Positions 1-7,994 of a DNA stretch of 64,000 nucleotides are shown here, piece by piece. The position numbers and the translations under genes are program-made. Location: positions 62,001 to 126,000 of the forward strand of contig WLJH01000002.1 in assembly GCA_009701885.1 (NCBI GenBank). Direction: 5' to 3'. The stretch's first letter is position 1; every line of letters starts with the position of its first letter. The notes beneath the pieces are model-generated. The model had not been told where the DNA came from. It did no database searches and worked only from the letters and a program-made list of their open reading frames with translations. The DNA is from Actinomycetota bacterium. Lineage in GTDB: Bacteria; Actinomycetota; Actinomycetes; Propionibacteriales; Nocardioidaceae.

Positions 1-203
1 GCCGGCACGTCGCTGCGGACGTACTGCCCGGGGCGCCACACGAAGGCGAACGCTCGCCGCCGACGCAGCGCGACCTGGCTGCGCGAGGTGCGGACCTCGG
101 TGCCGGGCAACGCGGCCGCGAGCTGTGCGACCCGCTCCCAGACCGCGAGCCCGGCCGGGTGCCTGGCGAACAGGCCCTCGGGGGTGGCCGGGGCCTCGCT
201 CAT
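1..203 (-). CDS. DUF5655-like protein, cut by window edge
   Basis: The first 67 codons of a minus-strand gene are present and its 3' end lies outside the window. The ATG at 203-201 overlaps the stop of the upstream gene (ATGA overlap), so the two are probably translationally coupled. The visible part reads as a small soluble protein with the pattern HPAGLAVWERV, a TRTS-like stretch and a basic segment followed by FAFVWRPGQYV. That arrangement matches my recollection of the DUF5655 family, which has no known enzymatic role. No signal peptide or membrane segment is visible. The family assignment is from memory of the motif pattern; the existence of the gene is supported by the overlap and the codon pattern. 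Confidence 0.65.
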   Translation of the reverse strand, partial: MSEAPATPEGLFARHPAGLAVWERVAQLAAALPGTEVRTSRSQVALRRRRAFAFVWRPGQYVRSDVP

Positions 204-619
204 TGCTCCGAGGCGTCGTCGAGCCGCACGAGCACCACGGTGTCGGCGTAGGACATGCCCTTCCGGCCCTGGGGCCCCACCCTGGCCAGCAACCGGGTGA
301 CGGTGGTCATGACGCCGTACTTCTCCCGGACCTTGGCGTGCACCTCGTCGAAGAACCCGCCCGAGCGCACCATCTCGGCCGTCCCGTCCAGCGGGTGCGA
401 GCCGGCCACGACCCGGCCCCGCCCATCCGAGGGCTGCACGCGCACCCGCTCGGTGTGGGCGAGCCGCTTGGTCTTGCCACTGCCCGCCGAGGTCCAGAAG
501 CCCACCCTGCCGTCGCTGACGGGCACCACCCACACCGGGCTGGTGACCGCCTCGCCGGTGCGTCGGTACGTCGTGAAGGCCATGTACTTCCCGACCACCA
601 GGTCCTCGCGCGTCGTCAC
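200..619 (-). CDS. PPOX-class split-barrel flavin/F420-dependent protein
   Basis: A 139-residue protein starting at GTG 619. It has the look of the pyridoxamine-phosphate-oxidase-like split beta-barrel family: an N-terminal strand with KYMAFTTYRRTGEAVTSPVW, a central VGFWTSAGSGKTKRLAHT segment and a C-terminal VVLVRL strand. In actinobacteria many members bind coenzyme F420 rather than FMN and reduce small molecules. The cofC gene near 39 kb shows that this organism makes F420. The length fits the family. It overlaps the downstream DUF5655-like gene by 4 bp, so both are likely on one transcript. Substrate is unknown and cofactor choice is an inference. Confidence 0.75.
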   Translation of the reverse strand: MTTREDLVVGKYMAFTTYRRTGEAVTSPVWVVPVSDGRVGFWTSAGSGKTKRLAHTERVRVQPSDGRGRVVAGSHPLDGTAEMVRSGGFFDEVHAKVREKYGVMTTVTRLLARVGPQGRKGMSYADTVVLVRLDDASEQ

Positions 620-658
620 CGGGGCAGCCTCCCACCGACTGGCCTCGCGGCCCAGGGG

Positions 659-2104
659 TCAGGCCACGAGCACCCGCCCCGGTCGCGGCCGGACCGGGGT
701 GTCGGGCAGCGCCTGCCAGGCCTCCGCCAGCCGGGCGACGGCGGTGCGCAGCTCCTCGGCGGGGCGGGTCCACGGGATCCGCACGAACCTGTCCAACCCG
801 CCCTCGGCTGCGAACAGCGGCCCGGGGGTCAGCCCGACCCCGACCCGCTCGGCCGCGTCGGCCAGCGCCACGGCGCTGCCCCGCGGCAGCGTGCACCACA
901 CCGCGAGACCGCCCCCGGGCCGCACCCAGCGCCACTCGGGCAGCTGCTCGGTGAGCGCCTCGAGCAGGGCCGCGCGCTGCTCGCGCAGCCGCACCAGCTG
1001 GTCGGGCAGCACCGGCCCGCCCGCGAGCAGCCGTGCCAGCACCAGCTGCTCCAGCACGGGCGAGCCCAGGTCGAGGCTGAGCCGGGCACGGGTCAGCTCC
1101 TCGGCCAGTCCGCGGGGCGCCCGCACCCACCCCAGCCGCAGCCCGCCCCACAGCGCCTTGCTCGCGCTGCCGATGGTGATCGCGTCGGGGGAGTGCACCG
1201 CGAAGGGCCGCGGCATCTCCTGGCCGTCCAGCGCCAGGGCCTGCAGCGACTCGTCCACGACCGCGACCGTGCCCGCGGCGCGCAGGTGCCCGGCGTACTC
1301 CTCGCGCTGGGCGTCGGTCATGAGGTGCCCTGTGGGGTTCTGGAAGTCCGGCACGAGGTAGGCCAGCGCCGGGCGGACCTGGCGCAGCTGTGCGCCGATG
1401 GCGGCGAGGTCCCAGCCCTCGGGGTCGACGGGGGCACCGACCAGCCGACCGCCCGCGTTGCGCAGGGCGAGGGTCGCGTTGGGGTAGACCGGTGACTCCA
1501 CCAGCACCCGGTCCCCGCGCCGGGCGAGTGCCTGCGCGACGATCGCCGCTCCCGACAGCGCTCCGGGCGTGATGATCACCTGGTCGGGCTCGGTCGGCAG
1601 CCCGCGCGCCTCGAAGCCACGGGCCACCTCGGCCTGCAGGTGCGGGAGCCCGGTCGGGAAGTAGCCGTGGCCGCCGAGGTACGCCGGCAGCTCGGCGACC
1701 GCCTCGGCGTACGCTGCCGCCAACCCTGCCGGGGCCGCGGGCGCCGCGCAGCCGAGGTCGATCCCGTCGGGGTGGTCGCCCACCAGCTGGTCGGGGGTGA
1801 GAGCGCGGTCGCGGGTGCGCGCCCGCCCGCCCGGGACCCGGGTGAAGGTGCCGGCGCCCTGCCGCGCCACGGCGTACCCGGAGTCGCGCAGCTGTTGGTA
1901 GGCCCGCGTCACGGTCGTGCGCGAGACGCCCAACGCCTCGGTCAGCTCCCGCTCGCTCGGCAGCCGCACGTCGCTGGCGATCCGCCCGTCGCCGATGAGC
2001 AGCACGAGGGAGTCGGCCAGCCCGGCGTAGGCGGGGGAGCGGTCGAAGCCCTCGACGAGTGCGGCGACACGGGCGGCCGAGCGCGACTGGGTGGCCTGGG
2101 TCAT
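659..2104 (-). CDS. MocR/YczR-type GntR regulator with aminotransferase domain
   Basis: A 481-residue chimera of a winged-helix GntR DNA-binding domain (about residues 15-90, with LPSERELTEALGVSRTTV) and a fold-type I aminotransferase domain (about 110-475). PLP-binding marks are visible: NPT at 256-258, Asp284 and the Schiff-base Lys316 in SASKALWGG. This is the MocR architecture, in which PLP acts as an effector. The start at ATG 2104 is preferred over an upstream in-frame ATG at 2152 that would run into the divergent gene. It faces yczE, the pairing known for YczR regulators in Gram-positive bacteria, so control of yczE and of itself is likely. The membrane partner makes YczR more likely than PdxR. 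Confidence 0.85.
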   Translation of the reverse strand: MTQATQSRSAARVAALVEGFDRSPAYAGLADSLVLLIGDGRIASDVRLPSERELTEALGVSRTTVTRAYQQLRDSGYAVARQGAGTFTRVPGGRARTRDRALTPDQLVGDHPDGIDLGCAAPAAPAGLAAAYAEAVAELPAYLGGHGYFPTGLPHLQAEVARGFEARGLPTEPDQVIITPGALSGAAIVAQALARRGDRVLVESPVYPNATLALRNAGGRLVGAPVDPEGWDLAAIGAQLRQVRPALAYLVPDFQNPTGHLMTDAQREEYAGHLRAAGTVAVVDESLQALALDGQEMPRPFAVHSPDAITIGSASKALWGGLRLGWVRAPRGLAEELTRARLSLDLGSPVLEQLVLARLLAGGPVLPDQLVRLREQRAALLEALTEQLPEWRWVRPGGGLAVWCTLPRGSAVALADAAERVGVGLTPGPLFAAEGGLDRFVRIPWTRPAEELRTAVARLAEAWQALPDTPVRPRPGRVLVA

Positions 2105-2121
2105 GCAGACCACTGAACCAC

Positions 2122-2148
2122 GATTGGCTATGTCGCAACAGTCCAATC
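2122..2148. promoter_or_regulatory. Inverted repeat between MocR regulator and yczE
   Basis: The 53-bp gap between the divergent starts contains GATTGG (2122-2127) and its exact complement CCAATC (2143-2148), centred between the two genes. Each arm overlaps a TTGG-type -35-like sequence, reading away from the centre on each strand. It is the obvious candidate for the MocR/YczR operator. Function is inferred from position and symmetry only. Confidence 0.45.
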
Positions 2149-2157
2149 TCACGCACC

Positions 2158-2856
2158 ATGGAGCCCATGCAGCTCCTGTCCGACCTCGGCCCGATCGCGC
2201 AGCTGCGCGCGGGTCGGCTCCCGCGCCGTCTGGTCCAGCTCTACCTCGGCCTGGTCCTGTACGGCGCCTCGCTGGCGCTCCTGGTGCGCGCGGGCCTCGG
2301 CGCGGCGCCGTGGGACGTCCTCCACCAGGGCCTCGCCCGGCACCTGCCGATGAGCCTGGGCCAGGCGATCATCCTGGTCAGCCTGCTCGTGCTGCTGCTG
2401 TGGATCCCGCTGCGCGAGGTCCCGGGCCTCGGCACCGTCTCCAACGCGCTGGTCATCGGCCTGGCCGCCGACGCCACGCTCTCGCTGGTCGGGCCGCTGG
2501 ACGACCTCGCGGTGCGCGGGGTGGCCATGGTCGTCGCGGTGCTGCTCAACGGCGTGGCGACCGCGGCGTACATCGGCGCCCAGCTCGGCCGCGGACCGCG
2601 CGACGGGCTGATGACCGGCCTGCACCGGCGTACCGGCCTCTCGATCCGGCTCGTCCGCACCGCCCTCGAGGTCACCGTCGTGGTGATCGGGCTGCTGCTG
2701 GGCGGCACCGCCGGCCTGGGCACCGTGCTCTACGCGCTCGCGATCGGCCCGGTGACCCAGGCCCTGCTGCCCACCTTCGTGGTCGCCCTCACCGCCGAGC
2801 AGTCAGGAACTCGCCCTCGAGCAGTCACCTGCTCGCCTCCAGGTGCGCAGGAGTGA
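2158..2856 (+). CDS. yczE: YczE/YitT-type integral membrane protein
   Basis: A 232-residue membrane protein with about five hydrophobic segments and the family pattern RAGLGAAPWDVLHQG after the first helix, plus GRGPRDGLMTGLHRRTG in a loop. The family is widespread and usually lies beside a MocR regulator, as here; its transported substrate is not established. The ATG at 2158 was chosen because it follows the promoter region and gives a normal N-terminus; an ATG at 2167 is possible. The last 17 or so codons are unusual: they run through locally repeated DNA words (GAGCAGTCA at 2797 and 2819) and look like a read-through tail rather than conserved protein. Confidence 0.85.
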   Translation: MEPMQLLSDLGPIAQLRAGRLPRRLVQLYLGLVLYGASLALLVRAGLGAAPWDVLHQGLARHLPMSLGQAIILVSLLVLLLWIPLREVPGLGTVSNALVIGLAADATLSLVGPLDDLAVRGVAMVVAVLLNGVATAAYIGAQLGRGPRDGLMTGLHRRTGLSIRLVRTALEVTVVVIGLLLGGTAGLGTVLYALAIGPVTQALLPTFVVALTAEQSGTRPRAVTCSPPGAQE

Positions 2857-2911
2857 CCTGTCGGGCCCGAGGAACTGACCGCTCGGCCACGAGGAGCTGA
2901 CCGGTCGGCGG
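2797..2911. repeat. Locally repeated words at convergent gene ends
   Basis: GAGCAGTCA occurs at 2797-2805 and again at 2819-2827. Two near-identical 22-bp units lie in tandem at 2868-2889 and 2890-2911, each reading CGAGGARCTGACCG followed by a TCGGC word. A third, more degenerate copy precedes them near 2846. The array sits between the ends of yczE and the methyltransferase gene and extends into the end of yczE. Confidence 0.6.
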
Positions 2912-2920
2912 TGCCGAGAG

Positions 2921-3490
2921 TCAGCGCTTGGTGGCGATGATCGTGGAGGCGTCGGAGGCGACCATGACCTCGACCGCGGTGAAGCGGGGGTCGGTGAGCC
3001 ACTCCTCGCGCAGCGTGTCGACCCGCCCGTAGGTGATGGGCGGCCACACCTCGCACGGGGTGAAGTCGTCGAGCACGACGATGCCGCCGTCCTCGACCAG
3101 GTCGGCCACGGCGTCGACGGAGACCTGGCCGGGCTGGCCGGAGTCGAGGAAGAGCAGGGAGTAGGGGCCGCGGTCCAGCAGGGTCGACCAGTCGGCGGCC
3201 AGCACCTCGACCTGGTCGTCCTCGGCGAAGATCTCTCCTGCGGCCTTCGCGAGCTTGGGGTCCAGCTCGGCGGTGACGATCCGCGCCTTCTCCCCGCGCA
3301 CTCCCGAGCGCAGCCAGGCCGTGCCGACGCCACAGCCGGTGCCGAACTCCGCCATCGTCCCGTCCCGGGTCGCGGCGAGCATCGCCAGCAGCCGGCCGGT
3401 CTCGTTGCGGCAGAAGGACACGTAGCCGGCCCGGCGCGAGACCTGGAAGGCGCGCTCGACGACGTCGGGAAGGTCCGGGGAGGCGCTCAC
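2921..3490 (-). CDS. Class I SAM-dependent methyltransferase
   Basis: A 189-residue protein with a Rossmann-type SAM-binding motif near residues 46-60 (MAEFGTGCGVGTAWL), the acidic strand-2 end IVTAELDPK, and LLFLDSG and VLDD segments. The layout and size resemble the O-methyltransferase-like enzymes that act on small phenolics or related compounds, but the substrate cannot be told. There is no ATG in frame; GTG 3490 is chosen because it is the first plausible start after a stretch with poor coding character. It stands alone, head-to-head with the leuB leader region. Enzyme class is well supported; substrate is not. Confidence 0.75.
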   Translation of the reverse strand: MSASPDLPDVVERAFQVSRRAGYVSFCRNETGRLLAMLAATRDGTMAEFGTGCGVGTAWLRSGVRGEKARIVTAELDPKLAKAAGEIFAEDDQVEVLAADWSTLLDRGPYSLLFLDSGQPGQVSVDAVADLVEDGGIVVLDDFTPCEVWPPITYGRVDTLREEWLTDPRFTAVEVMVASDASTIIATKR

Positions 3491-3585
3491 CTGTCCAGTC
3501 CATCCCGGTGTCTCCCTCCGCGGGACGGGCGTCCCACATGGCGGACGATGTGGGGAAAGGGGTGGCCGAGGTGCAGGTGCGTGCC

Positions 3586-3591
3586 TACCCT
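3586..3591 (+). promoter_or_regulatory. -10 box of the leuB leader transcript
   Basis: TACCCT lies 9 nt before the leader-peptide ATG at 3601, so the transcript would start at or within a few bases of that codon. No clear -35 box is visible. It is inferred from similarity to the other TANNNT boxes in this window. Confidence 0.45.
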
Positions 3592-3600
3592 CGAGGCACC

Positions 3601-3654
3601 ATGCGGAGCATCCTCGTAATTCTCGAGCGCCGCGGCGGGGCCCAGCAGATCTGA
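3601..3654 (+). CDS. Branched-chain leader peptide ahead of leuB
   Basis: A 17-codon open frame, MRSILVILERRGGAQQI, ending in TGA. Codons 4-8 read Ile-Leu-Val-Ile-Leu, so all three branched-chain amino acids are requested in a row. The composition is like the short leader peptides that control ilv and leu operons by attenuation in actinobacteria. It lies 439 bp before leuB, with stem-loops in between. A ribosome stalling here when branched-chain aminoacyl-tRNA is scarce would be expected to change folding downstream. The frame and codons are read directly; the function is inferred. An ilvBNC operon is not present downstream, which is unusual for this type of leader. Confidence 0.6.
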   Translation: MRSILVILERRGGAQQI

Positions 3655-3956
3655 CTGCAGTGAGGCCACCTCGCCGCGGTGGTCGGCGTTGGTGCGCACC
3701 CGGTCTCACACCCCTCTCCCTCTCGGTACGCCGATCTCGGCACGGCCGGGGAGAGACGCTCGATCCGCAGCTGTGAGATGACTTCGCGGCGGGTACGCCG
3801 GCGCCAGCACGCGCGACCCGCTCCTGACACCGGTCAGACCCGTCCGTGCGACCCACGAGACGAGCAGTCCCCACCGTGCAGTCATCCCCGGCACCGGCCC
3901 GGGCGTCCCCACCGCTCCTGCGGCGGGGACACGACGCACGCGAGAGGACACGACCG
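3655..3956 (+). promoter_or_regulatory. Leader RNA of leuB with attenuator-like hairpins
   Basis: This 302-bp stretch has no convincing gene. Soon after the leader-peptide stop there is a short stem, CCACC (3666-3670) with GGTGG (3678-3682). A much stronger hairpin lies at 3905-3930: GTCCCC-A-CCGC, loop TCCT, GCGG-C-GGGGAC, eleven positions with one mismatch and no T-run after it. It ends 26 bp before the 41-residue gene. It could be a factor-dependent or U-less terminator acting as the attenuator. The alternative antiterminator pairing was not resolved by eye. Confidence 0.45.
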
Positions 3957-4082
3957 ATGTACGACATGTACCCCGAGTGGGGCCCCGCCGCCCACAACCC
4001 GGAGAACCCCCGCAGCCGCGAGGCCCTGCAGCACGCGCTCGACCTGCGGGACAACGGCGGCCAGCGCCCCGACGACAACTAG
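3957..4082 (+). CDS. Small 41-residue protein upstream of leuB
   Basis: A 41-codon gene with a GAGAGG ribosome site 7 nt before ATG 3957 and a TAG stop 10 bp before leuB. The protein begins [15 protein letters not shown] and continues with an Arg/Leu/Asp-rich helix ([17 protein letters not shown]) and an acidic end. It is hydrophilic, with no signal peptide or membrane segment. I recall similar short actinobacterial proteins with a tyrosine/tryptophan/proline N-terminus and an ALDxRDNGG end, but no function is known. Its position on the leuB transcript, after the attenuator, suggests co-expression with leucine synthesis. It is too short for many gene callers to report. Confidence 0.55.
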   Translation: MYDMYPEWGPAAHNPENPRSREALQHALDLRDNGGQRPDDN

Positions 4083-4092
4083 CGTCGACCCC

Positions 4093-5184
4093 ATGACTTC
4101 TCCCGACACCGCCGGTTCGATCCAGCTCGCCGTCATCCCCGGCGACGGCATCGGTCAGGAGGTGACCCCCGAGGCCCTCAAGGTCCTCGACGCCGCCGCA
4201 CCGTCGGGCTTGAAGTTCGAGCAGACCCGCTACGACCTGGGCGCCGAGCGCTACCTCGCCACCGGCGAGGTCCTGCCCGACACCGTGCTCCGCGAGATCC
4301 GCGGGCACGACGCGATCCTCCTCGGCGCGGTCGGCGGCAAGCCCAACGACCCCAACCTGCCCCCGGGCATCCTCGAGCGCGGCCTGCTGCTGCGCCTGCG
4401 CTTCGAGCTCGACCACTACGTCAACCTCCGCCCCTCGCGCATCTTCCCCGGCGTCACCTCGCCGCTCTCGGAGGCCGTGCTCAAGGGCGAGGAGGTCGAC
4501 TTCGTGGTCGTCCGCGAGGGCACCGAGGGCCCCTACACCGGCAACGGCGGCGCCCTGCGCGTCGGCACCCCGGCCGAGGTGGCCACCGAGGTCAGCGTCA
4601 ACACGGCGTACGGCGTGGAGCGGGTGCTCCGCGACGCCTTCGCCCGGGCCGAGAAGCGCCCCCGCAAGCACCTCACCCTGGTCCACAAGACCAACGTGCT
4701 CGTCCACGCCGGATCGGTGTGGTGGCGGCTGACCCAGGAGGTCGCCGCCGAGCACCCGGACGTCACCGTCGACTACATGCACATCGACGCCGCGATGATC
4801 CACATGACCACGAACCCCCAGCGGTTCGACGTGATCGTCACCGACAACCTCTTCGGCGACATCATCACCGACCTCGCCGCCGCCATCACCGGCGGCATCG
4901 GGCTGGCTGCCTCGGGCAACGTGAACCCCGACCGCACCGCCCCCTCCATGTTCGAGCCCGTGCACGGGTCGGCGCCCGACATCGCCGGCCAGCAGAAGGC
5001 CGACCCGACCGCCGCGATCCTCTCGACCGCGCTGCTGCTGGACCACCTCGGCCACCCCGAGGCCGCGGCCACCGTCGAGCGGGCCGTCCTCGACGACCTC
5101 TCCGAGCGCGCTGCGGCGGGCGACTCCGCCCCTCGGCGTACGTCCGAGGTCGGCGACGCGATCGCCGCGCGCGTAGCAGGCTGA
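4093..5184 (+). CDS. leuB: 3-isopropylmalate dehydrogenase
   Basis: A 363-residue enzyme that oxidatively decarboxylates 3-isopropylmalate to 2-oxoisocaproate with NAD+, the third step of leucine synthesis. The N-terminus carries the family pattern [11 protein letters not shown], and the Mg/substrate-binding region has the signature NLFGDIITD at about 252-260 and [12 protein letters not shown] before it. The C-terminal [10 protein letters not shown] and [12 protein letters not shown] segments are also typical. The length is normal. It is the main gene of the leader-controlled transcript that begins near 3600; leuC and leuD are 31 kb away under a separate IclR-type regulator. ilvE follows after a strong hairpin. 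Confidence 0.96.
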   Translation: MTSPDTAGSIQLAVIPGDGIGQEVTPEALKVLDAAAPSGLKFEQTRYDLGAERYLATGEVLPDTVLREIRGHDAILLGAVGGKPNDPNLPPGILERGLLLRLRFELDHYVNLRPSRIFPGVTSPLSEAVLKGEEVDFVVVREGTEGPYTGNGGALRVGTPAEVATEVSVNTAYGVERVLRDAFARAEKRPRKHLTLVHKTNVLVHAGSVWWRLTQEVAAEHPDVTVDYMHIDAAMIHMTTNPQRFDVIVTDNLFGDIITDLAAAITGGIGLAASGNVNPDRTAPSMFEPVHGSAPDIAGQQKADPTAAILSTALLLDHLGHPEAAATVERAVLDDLSERAAAGDSAPRRTSEVGDAIAARVAG

Positions 5185-5218
5185 CCGCCCACGCTGCGGC
5201 TCGCCAACGAGCGAGCAC

Positions 5219-5260
5219 CGCGACCGCCGGGCACCCCCACCGAGGGTCCCGGCGGTCGCG
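5219..5260 (+). terminator. Hairpin terminator after leuB
   Basis: A perfect 13-bp stem: CGCGACCGCCGGG at 5219-5231 and its complement at 5248-5260, with a 16-nt loop, followed by CATTTCCCC. Position 35 bp after the leuB stop fits a terminator with a weak U-tract, separating leuB from ilvE. Confidence 0.7.
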
Positions 5261-5308
5261 CATTTCCCCCTGCACCGCACCAGAGACAGGTCGACTACCG
5301 TGACGCCC

Positions 5309-6397
5309 ATGCAGATCCGCACCACGCGCTCGAGCAGCCCCACCAGCCAGGAGAGGCTCGCCGAGATCCTGGCCAACCCCGGGTTCGGCAACCACTTCAC
5401 CGACCACATGCTCACCGTGGAGTGGACCCCCGACGCCGGCTGGCACGACGCGCGGATCGAGCCCTACGCCCCGCTCTCGATCGACCCTGCGGCCGCGGTG
5501 CTGCACTACGCCCAGGAGACCTTCGAGGGGATGAAGGCCTACCGCCACCCCGACGGCTCGGTGTGGTCGTTCCGTCCCGAGGAGAACGCCGCGCGGATGG
5601 TGCGCTCCTCCCGGCGGCTGGCCCTGCCCGAGCTCCCGGTCGAGGACTTCGTCGCCTGCGTCGACGCCCTGGTCCAGGCCGACGAGCGCTGGGTGCCGGT
5701 GCCCGACGGCGGCGAGAAGAGCCTCTACATCCGCCCCTTCATGTTCGCCTCCGAGGTCTTCCTCGGCGTGCGCCCGGCCCAGCACGTGACGTTCATGGTC
5801 ATCGCCAGCCCGGCCGGTGCCTACTTCAAGGGCGGGATGAAGCCCGTGACGCTGTGGCTGACCGAGGAGTACACCCGCGCCGGCCGCGGCGGCATGGGCG
5901 CGGCCAAGACCGGCGGCAACTACGCCTCCTCGCTCGTCGCGCAGCAGGAGGCCATCGCCCAGGGCTGCGACCAGGTCGTCTTCCTCGACGCCCAGGAGCT
6001 GACCTACGTCGAGGAGCTCGGCGGGATGAACCTCTACTTCGTGCACGCCGACGGCCACGTCGTCACCCCGGCCACCGGCACGATCCTCGAGGGCATCACC
6101 CGCGCCTCGATCATCGAGCTGCTCGGCAAGCTCGGCCACCGGGTCGAGGAGCGTCGCTTCTCCATCCAGGAGTGGAAGGACGGCGTCGCCTCGGGCGAGA
6201 TCACCGAGGTCTTCGCCTGCGGCACCGCCGCGGTCGTCACCCCCGTCGGAGAGCTCAAGTGGGCCGGTGGGTCCACCCCCGCCGCGACCGGCGTCGAGGC
6301 CGAGGACGCGCTGTGGACGCGGGTCCGCCGCGAGCTCGTGGACGTCCAGTTCGGCCGGACCGAGGACTCCTTCGGCTGGATGCACCGCATCTGCTGA
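5309..6397 (+). CDS. ilvE: Branched-chain amino acid aminotransferase
   Basis: A fold-type IV PLP aminotransferase of 362 residues that makes the last, reversible transamination for Leu, Ile and Val. The Schiff-base Lys is at about residue 200 in GAAKTGGNYASS, and ETFEGMKAY, EELGGMN and GTILEGITR segments are typical of the family. Start choice: TACCGT at 5296-5301 ends 7 nt before ATG 5309, the leaderless pattern seen across this window; a GTG at 5300 is also in frame but would overlap that box. It has its own promoter after the leuB terminator. A stem-loop at 6419-6465 follows it. Confidence 0.95.
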   Translation: MQIRTTRSSSPTSQERLAEILANPGFGNHFTDHMLTVEWTPDAGWHDARIEPYAPLSIDPAAAVLHYAQETFEGMKAYRHPDGSVWSFRPEENAARMVRSSRRLALPELPVEDFVACVDALVQADERWVPVPDGGEKSLYIRPFMFASEVFLGVRPAQHVTFMVIASPAGAYFKGGMKPVTLWLTEEYTRAGRGGMGAAKTGGNYASSLVAQQEAIAQGCDQVVFLDAQELTYVEELGGMNLYFVHADGHVVTPATGTILEGITRASIIELLGKLGHRVEERRFSIQEWKDGVASGEITEVFACGTAAVVTPVGELKWAGGSTPAATGVEAEDALWTRVRRELVDVQFGRTEDSFGWMHRIC

Positions 6398-6418
6398 CCC
6401 CGGGGGCGGGTCGCTGGG

Positions 6419-6465
6419 TCGCCGAGCCGGCCCGTTCTTCCGGAAATGATGCGCCGGCTCGGCGA
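6419..6465 (+). terminator. Hairpin after ilvE
   Basis: A perfect 13-bp inverted repeat, TCGCCGAGCCGGC at 6419-6431 with its complement at 6453-6465, separated by 21 nt. It begins 22 bp after the ilvE stop and has no T-run, so it is a U-less terminator candidate. Confidence 0.5.
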
Positions 6466-6590
6466 GGACCGAGGCAGGACAGAGGGTCTGGTGGCGCGTG
6501 GCGATGACCGATCGGCCCCCGGCTCGTTGTTGAATACGCAGGCGCGCCGGGCCGACGGCGTACCCCCTCGAGACCTCCCGGGAGACCCAC

Positions 6591-7943
6591 GTGTGGACAC
6601 GACGCGGCCTGCTGGCCTCGGGTGGCGTCGCCGCGGTGGTCGGTACGACGGGCACGGCCCTCTCCCTCGCGGGTGCGGTGGACCTCTCCGGGCCGCCCGA
6701 CTTCACGTTCGTCTCCATGCCCGACTTCTTCAACGCCGACGTGGCCGACCTGCGTGGCCTGCCCACGTGGGACGGCGGCATGAACTCCTGGAACCAGTGG
6801 TGGCAGCTGGCGACCGACACCTGCCTGACCGCGGTCGCCGCCCACCGTCCCGACGCCGTCCTCGTCGCCGGTGACCAGGTCGAGGGCCGCTGGAACATCG
6901 ACTCCGACGGCCGGCAGATCTTCGGCCAGGTCTCGCAGGGCACCGACGAGGTCAGCCTCGCGATGTGCCGCAGCGCGATCACCCGGGCCGGCCAGGTCTA
7001 CTACTCGCACTACAAGAAGGTCTTCGCCGACCGCGACCTCCCGCTCTACCCCGCGATCGGTGACCACGAGATCCTCGACGACCGCAGCGGCCCGCTCGAC
7101 CGGCGCTGGTCCTCCTCCGGCACCCACAAGGGCAGGCCGGACAACCGCTACTACCTCGTCGACCACGCCAAGTCCGTGTGGGCCGACCACTTCACCCGCA
7201 CCTCCTCCGGCTCGCCGGTGCACCGCCGTCGCCCCGTGGGCAGCCAGCAGGAGCTCACCGCCTACTCCGTCGACTTCGCCGGCGTGATGACCCTCATCAC
7301 CGTCGACGTCTTCCACCGCACCGGCAACGGGGTGCGGCTCGGGGTCTTCGGGCCCCAGCTGGAGTGGTTGGAGAAGGAGGTGAAGCGCGCCAAGCGCAAG
7401 GGCCGCGTCGCGGTCGTCCAGGGGCACATCCCGGCGCTGGGCCCCTACCGGGTCTTCGCCTCCGGCAACCTGCACATGCCCGAGGGGGAGCGCTCGGCGT
7501 TCTGGCAGGTGCTGGAGCGCGCCGGGGCGGACTTCTACCTCTGCGGCGAGGTGCACGACGCCACCGCCATCCAGCCCGGCGCCCGCAAGCCGGTGCAGAT
7601 CTCGCACGGCTGCACCTATCGCCACGGCTTCAGCTACCTCGTGGGCCGGGTCTGGAAGGGCGGACGGGTCGAGCTGGAGTACCACGAGATGCCGCAGGTC
7701 TCGCAGAGCGAGGAGCTCGGGATCTGGGCCACCGACGCCGCCAAGCTCGCGCCGAACCGGATCTCCTACAGCCTGCCCGTCGTGCGCGGACGGATGGAGT
7801 GGGAGGACGGCACGATCCTCAACCGCACCGAGAAGCTCGGCGTGTTCGACCCGGCCAACGACCCCTACGCCTACCAGAAGCCGCCCACCGGGCTGCTCGG
7901 CAGGGCACGCAAGGCACCGCGCCCCGGCACGCCGGGCTCCTGA
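6591..7943 (+). CDS. Secreted metallophosphoesterase-like protein with Tat signal
   Basis: A 450-residue protein. The N-terminus TRRGLLASGGVAAVVG has the twin-arginine pattern, so export by Tat is likely. The body has calcineurin-like phosphoesterase motifs: GDQ at 94-96, GDHE at 157-160 (the usual GNHE site), a later QGHIP and CGEVHD in place of GHxH. The first metal motif DxH is not recognisable; the equivalent region reads SMPDFFNAD. It may therefore bind metals differently or have an altered activity. GTG 6591 follows GGGAG at normal spacing. The kinase gene begins 51 bp downstream but has its own box. The substrate is unknown. Confidence 0.7.
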   Translation: MWTRRGLLASGGVAAVVGTTGTALSLAGAVDLSGPPDFTFVSMPDFFNADVADLRGLPTWDGGMNSWNQWWQLATDTCLTAVAAHRPDAVLVAGDQVEGRWNIDSDGRQIFGQVSQGTDEVSLAMCRSAITRAGQVYYSHYKKVFADRDLPLYPAIGDHEILDDRSGPLDRRWSSSGTHKGRPDNRYYLVDHAKSVWADHFTRTSSGSPVHRRRPVGSQQELTAYSVDFAGVMTLITVDVFHRTGNGVRLGVFGPQLEWLEKEVKRAKRKGRVAVVQGHIPALGPYRVFASGNLHMPEGERSAFWQVLERAGADFYLCGEVHDATAIQPGARKPVQISHGCTYRHGFSYLVGRVWKGGRVELEYHEMPQVSQSEELGIWATDAAKLAPNRISYSLPVVRGRMEWEDGTILNRTEKLGVFDPANDPYAYQKPPTGLLGRARKAPRPGTPGS

Positions 7944-7994
7944 GTCCGGGCTGAGGTCCCGGCACCGGGCCCGCTGCCCTCGTATCCTCGACGG

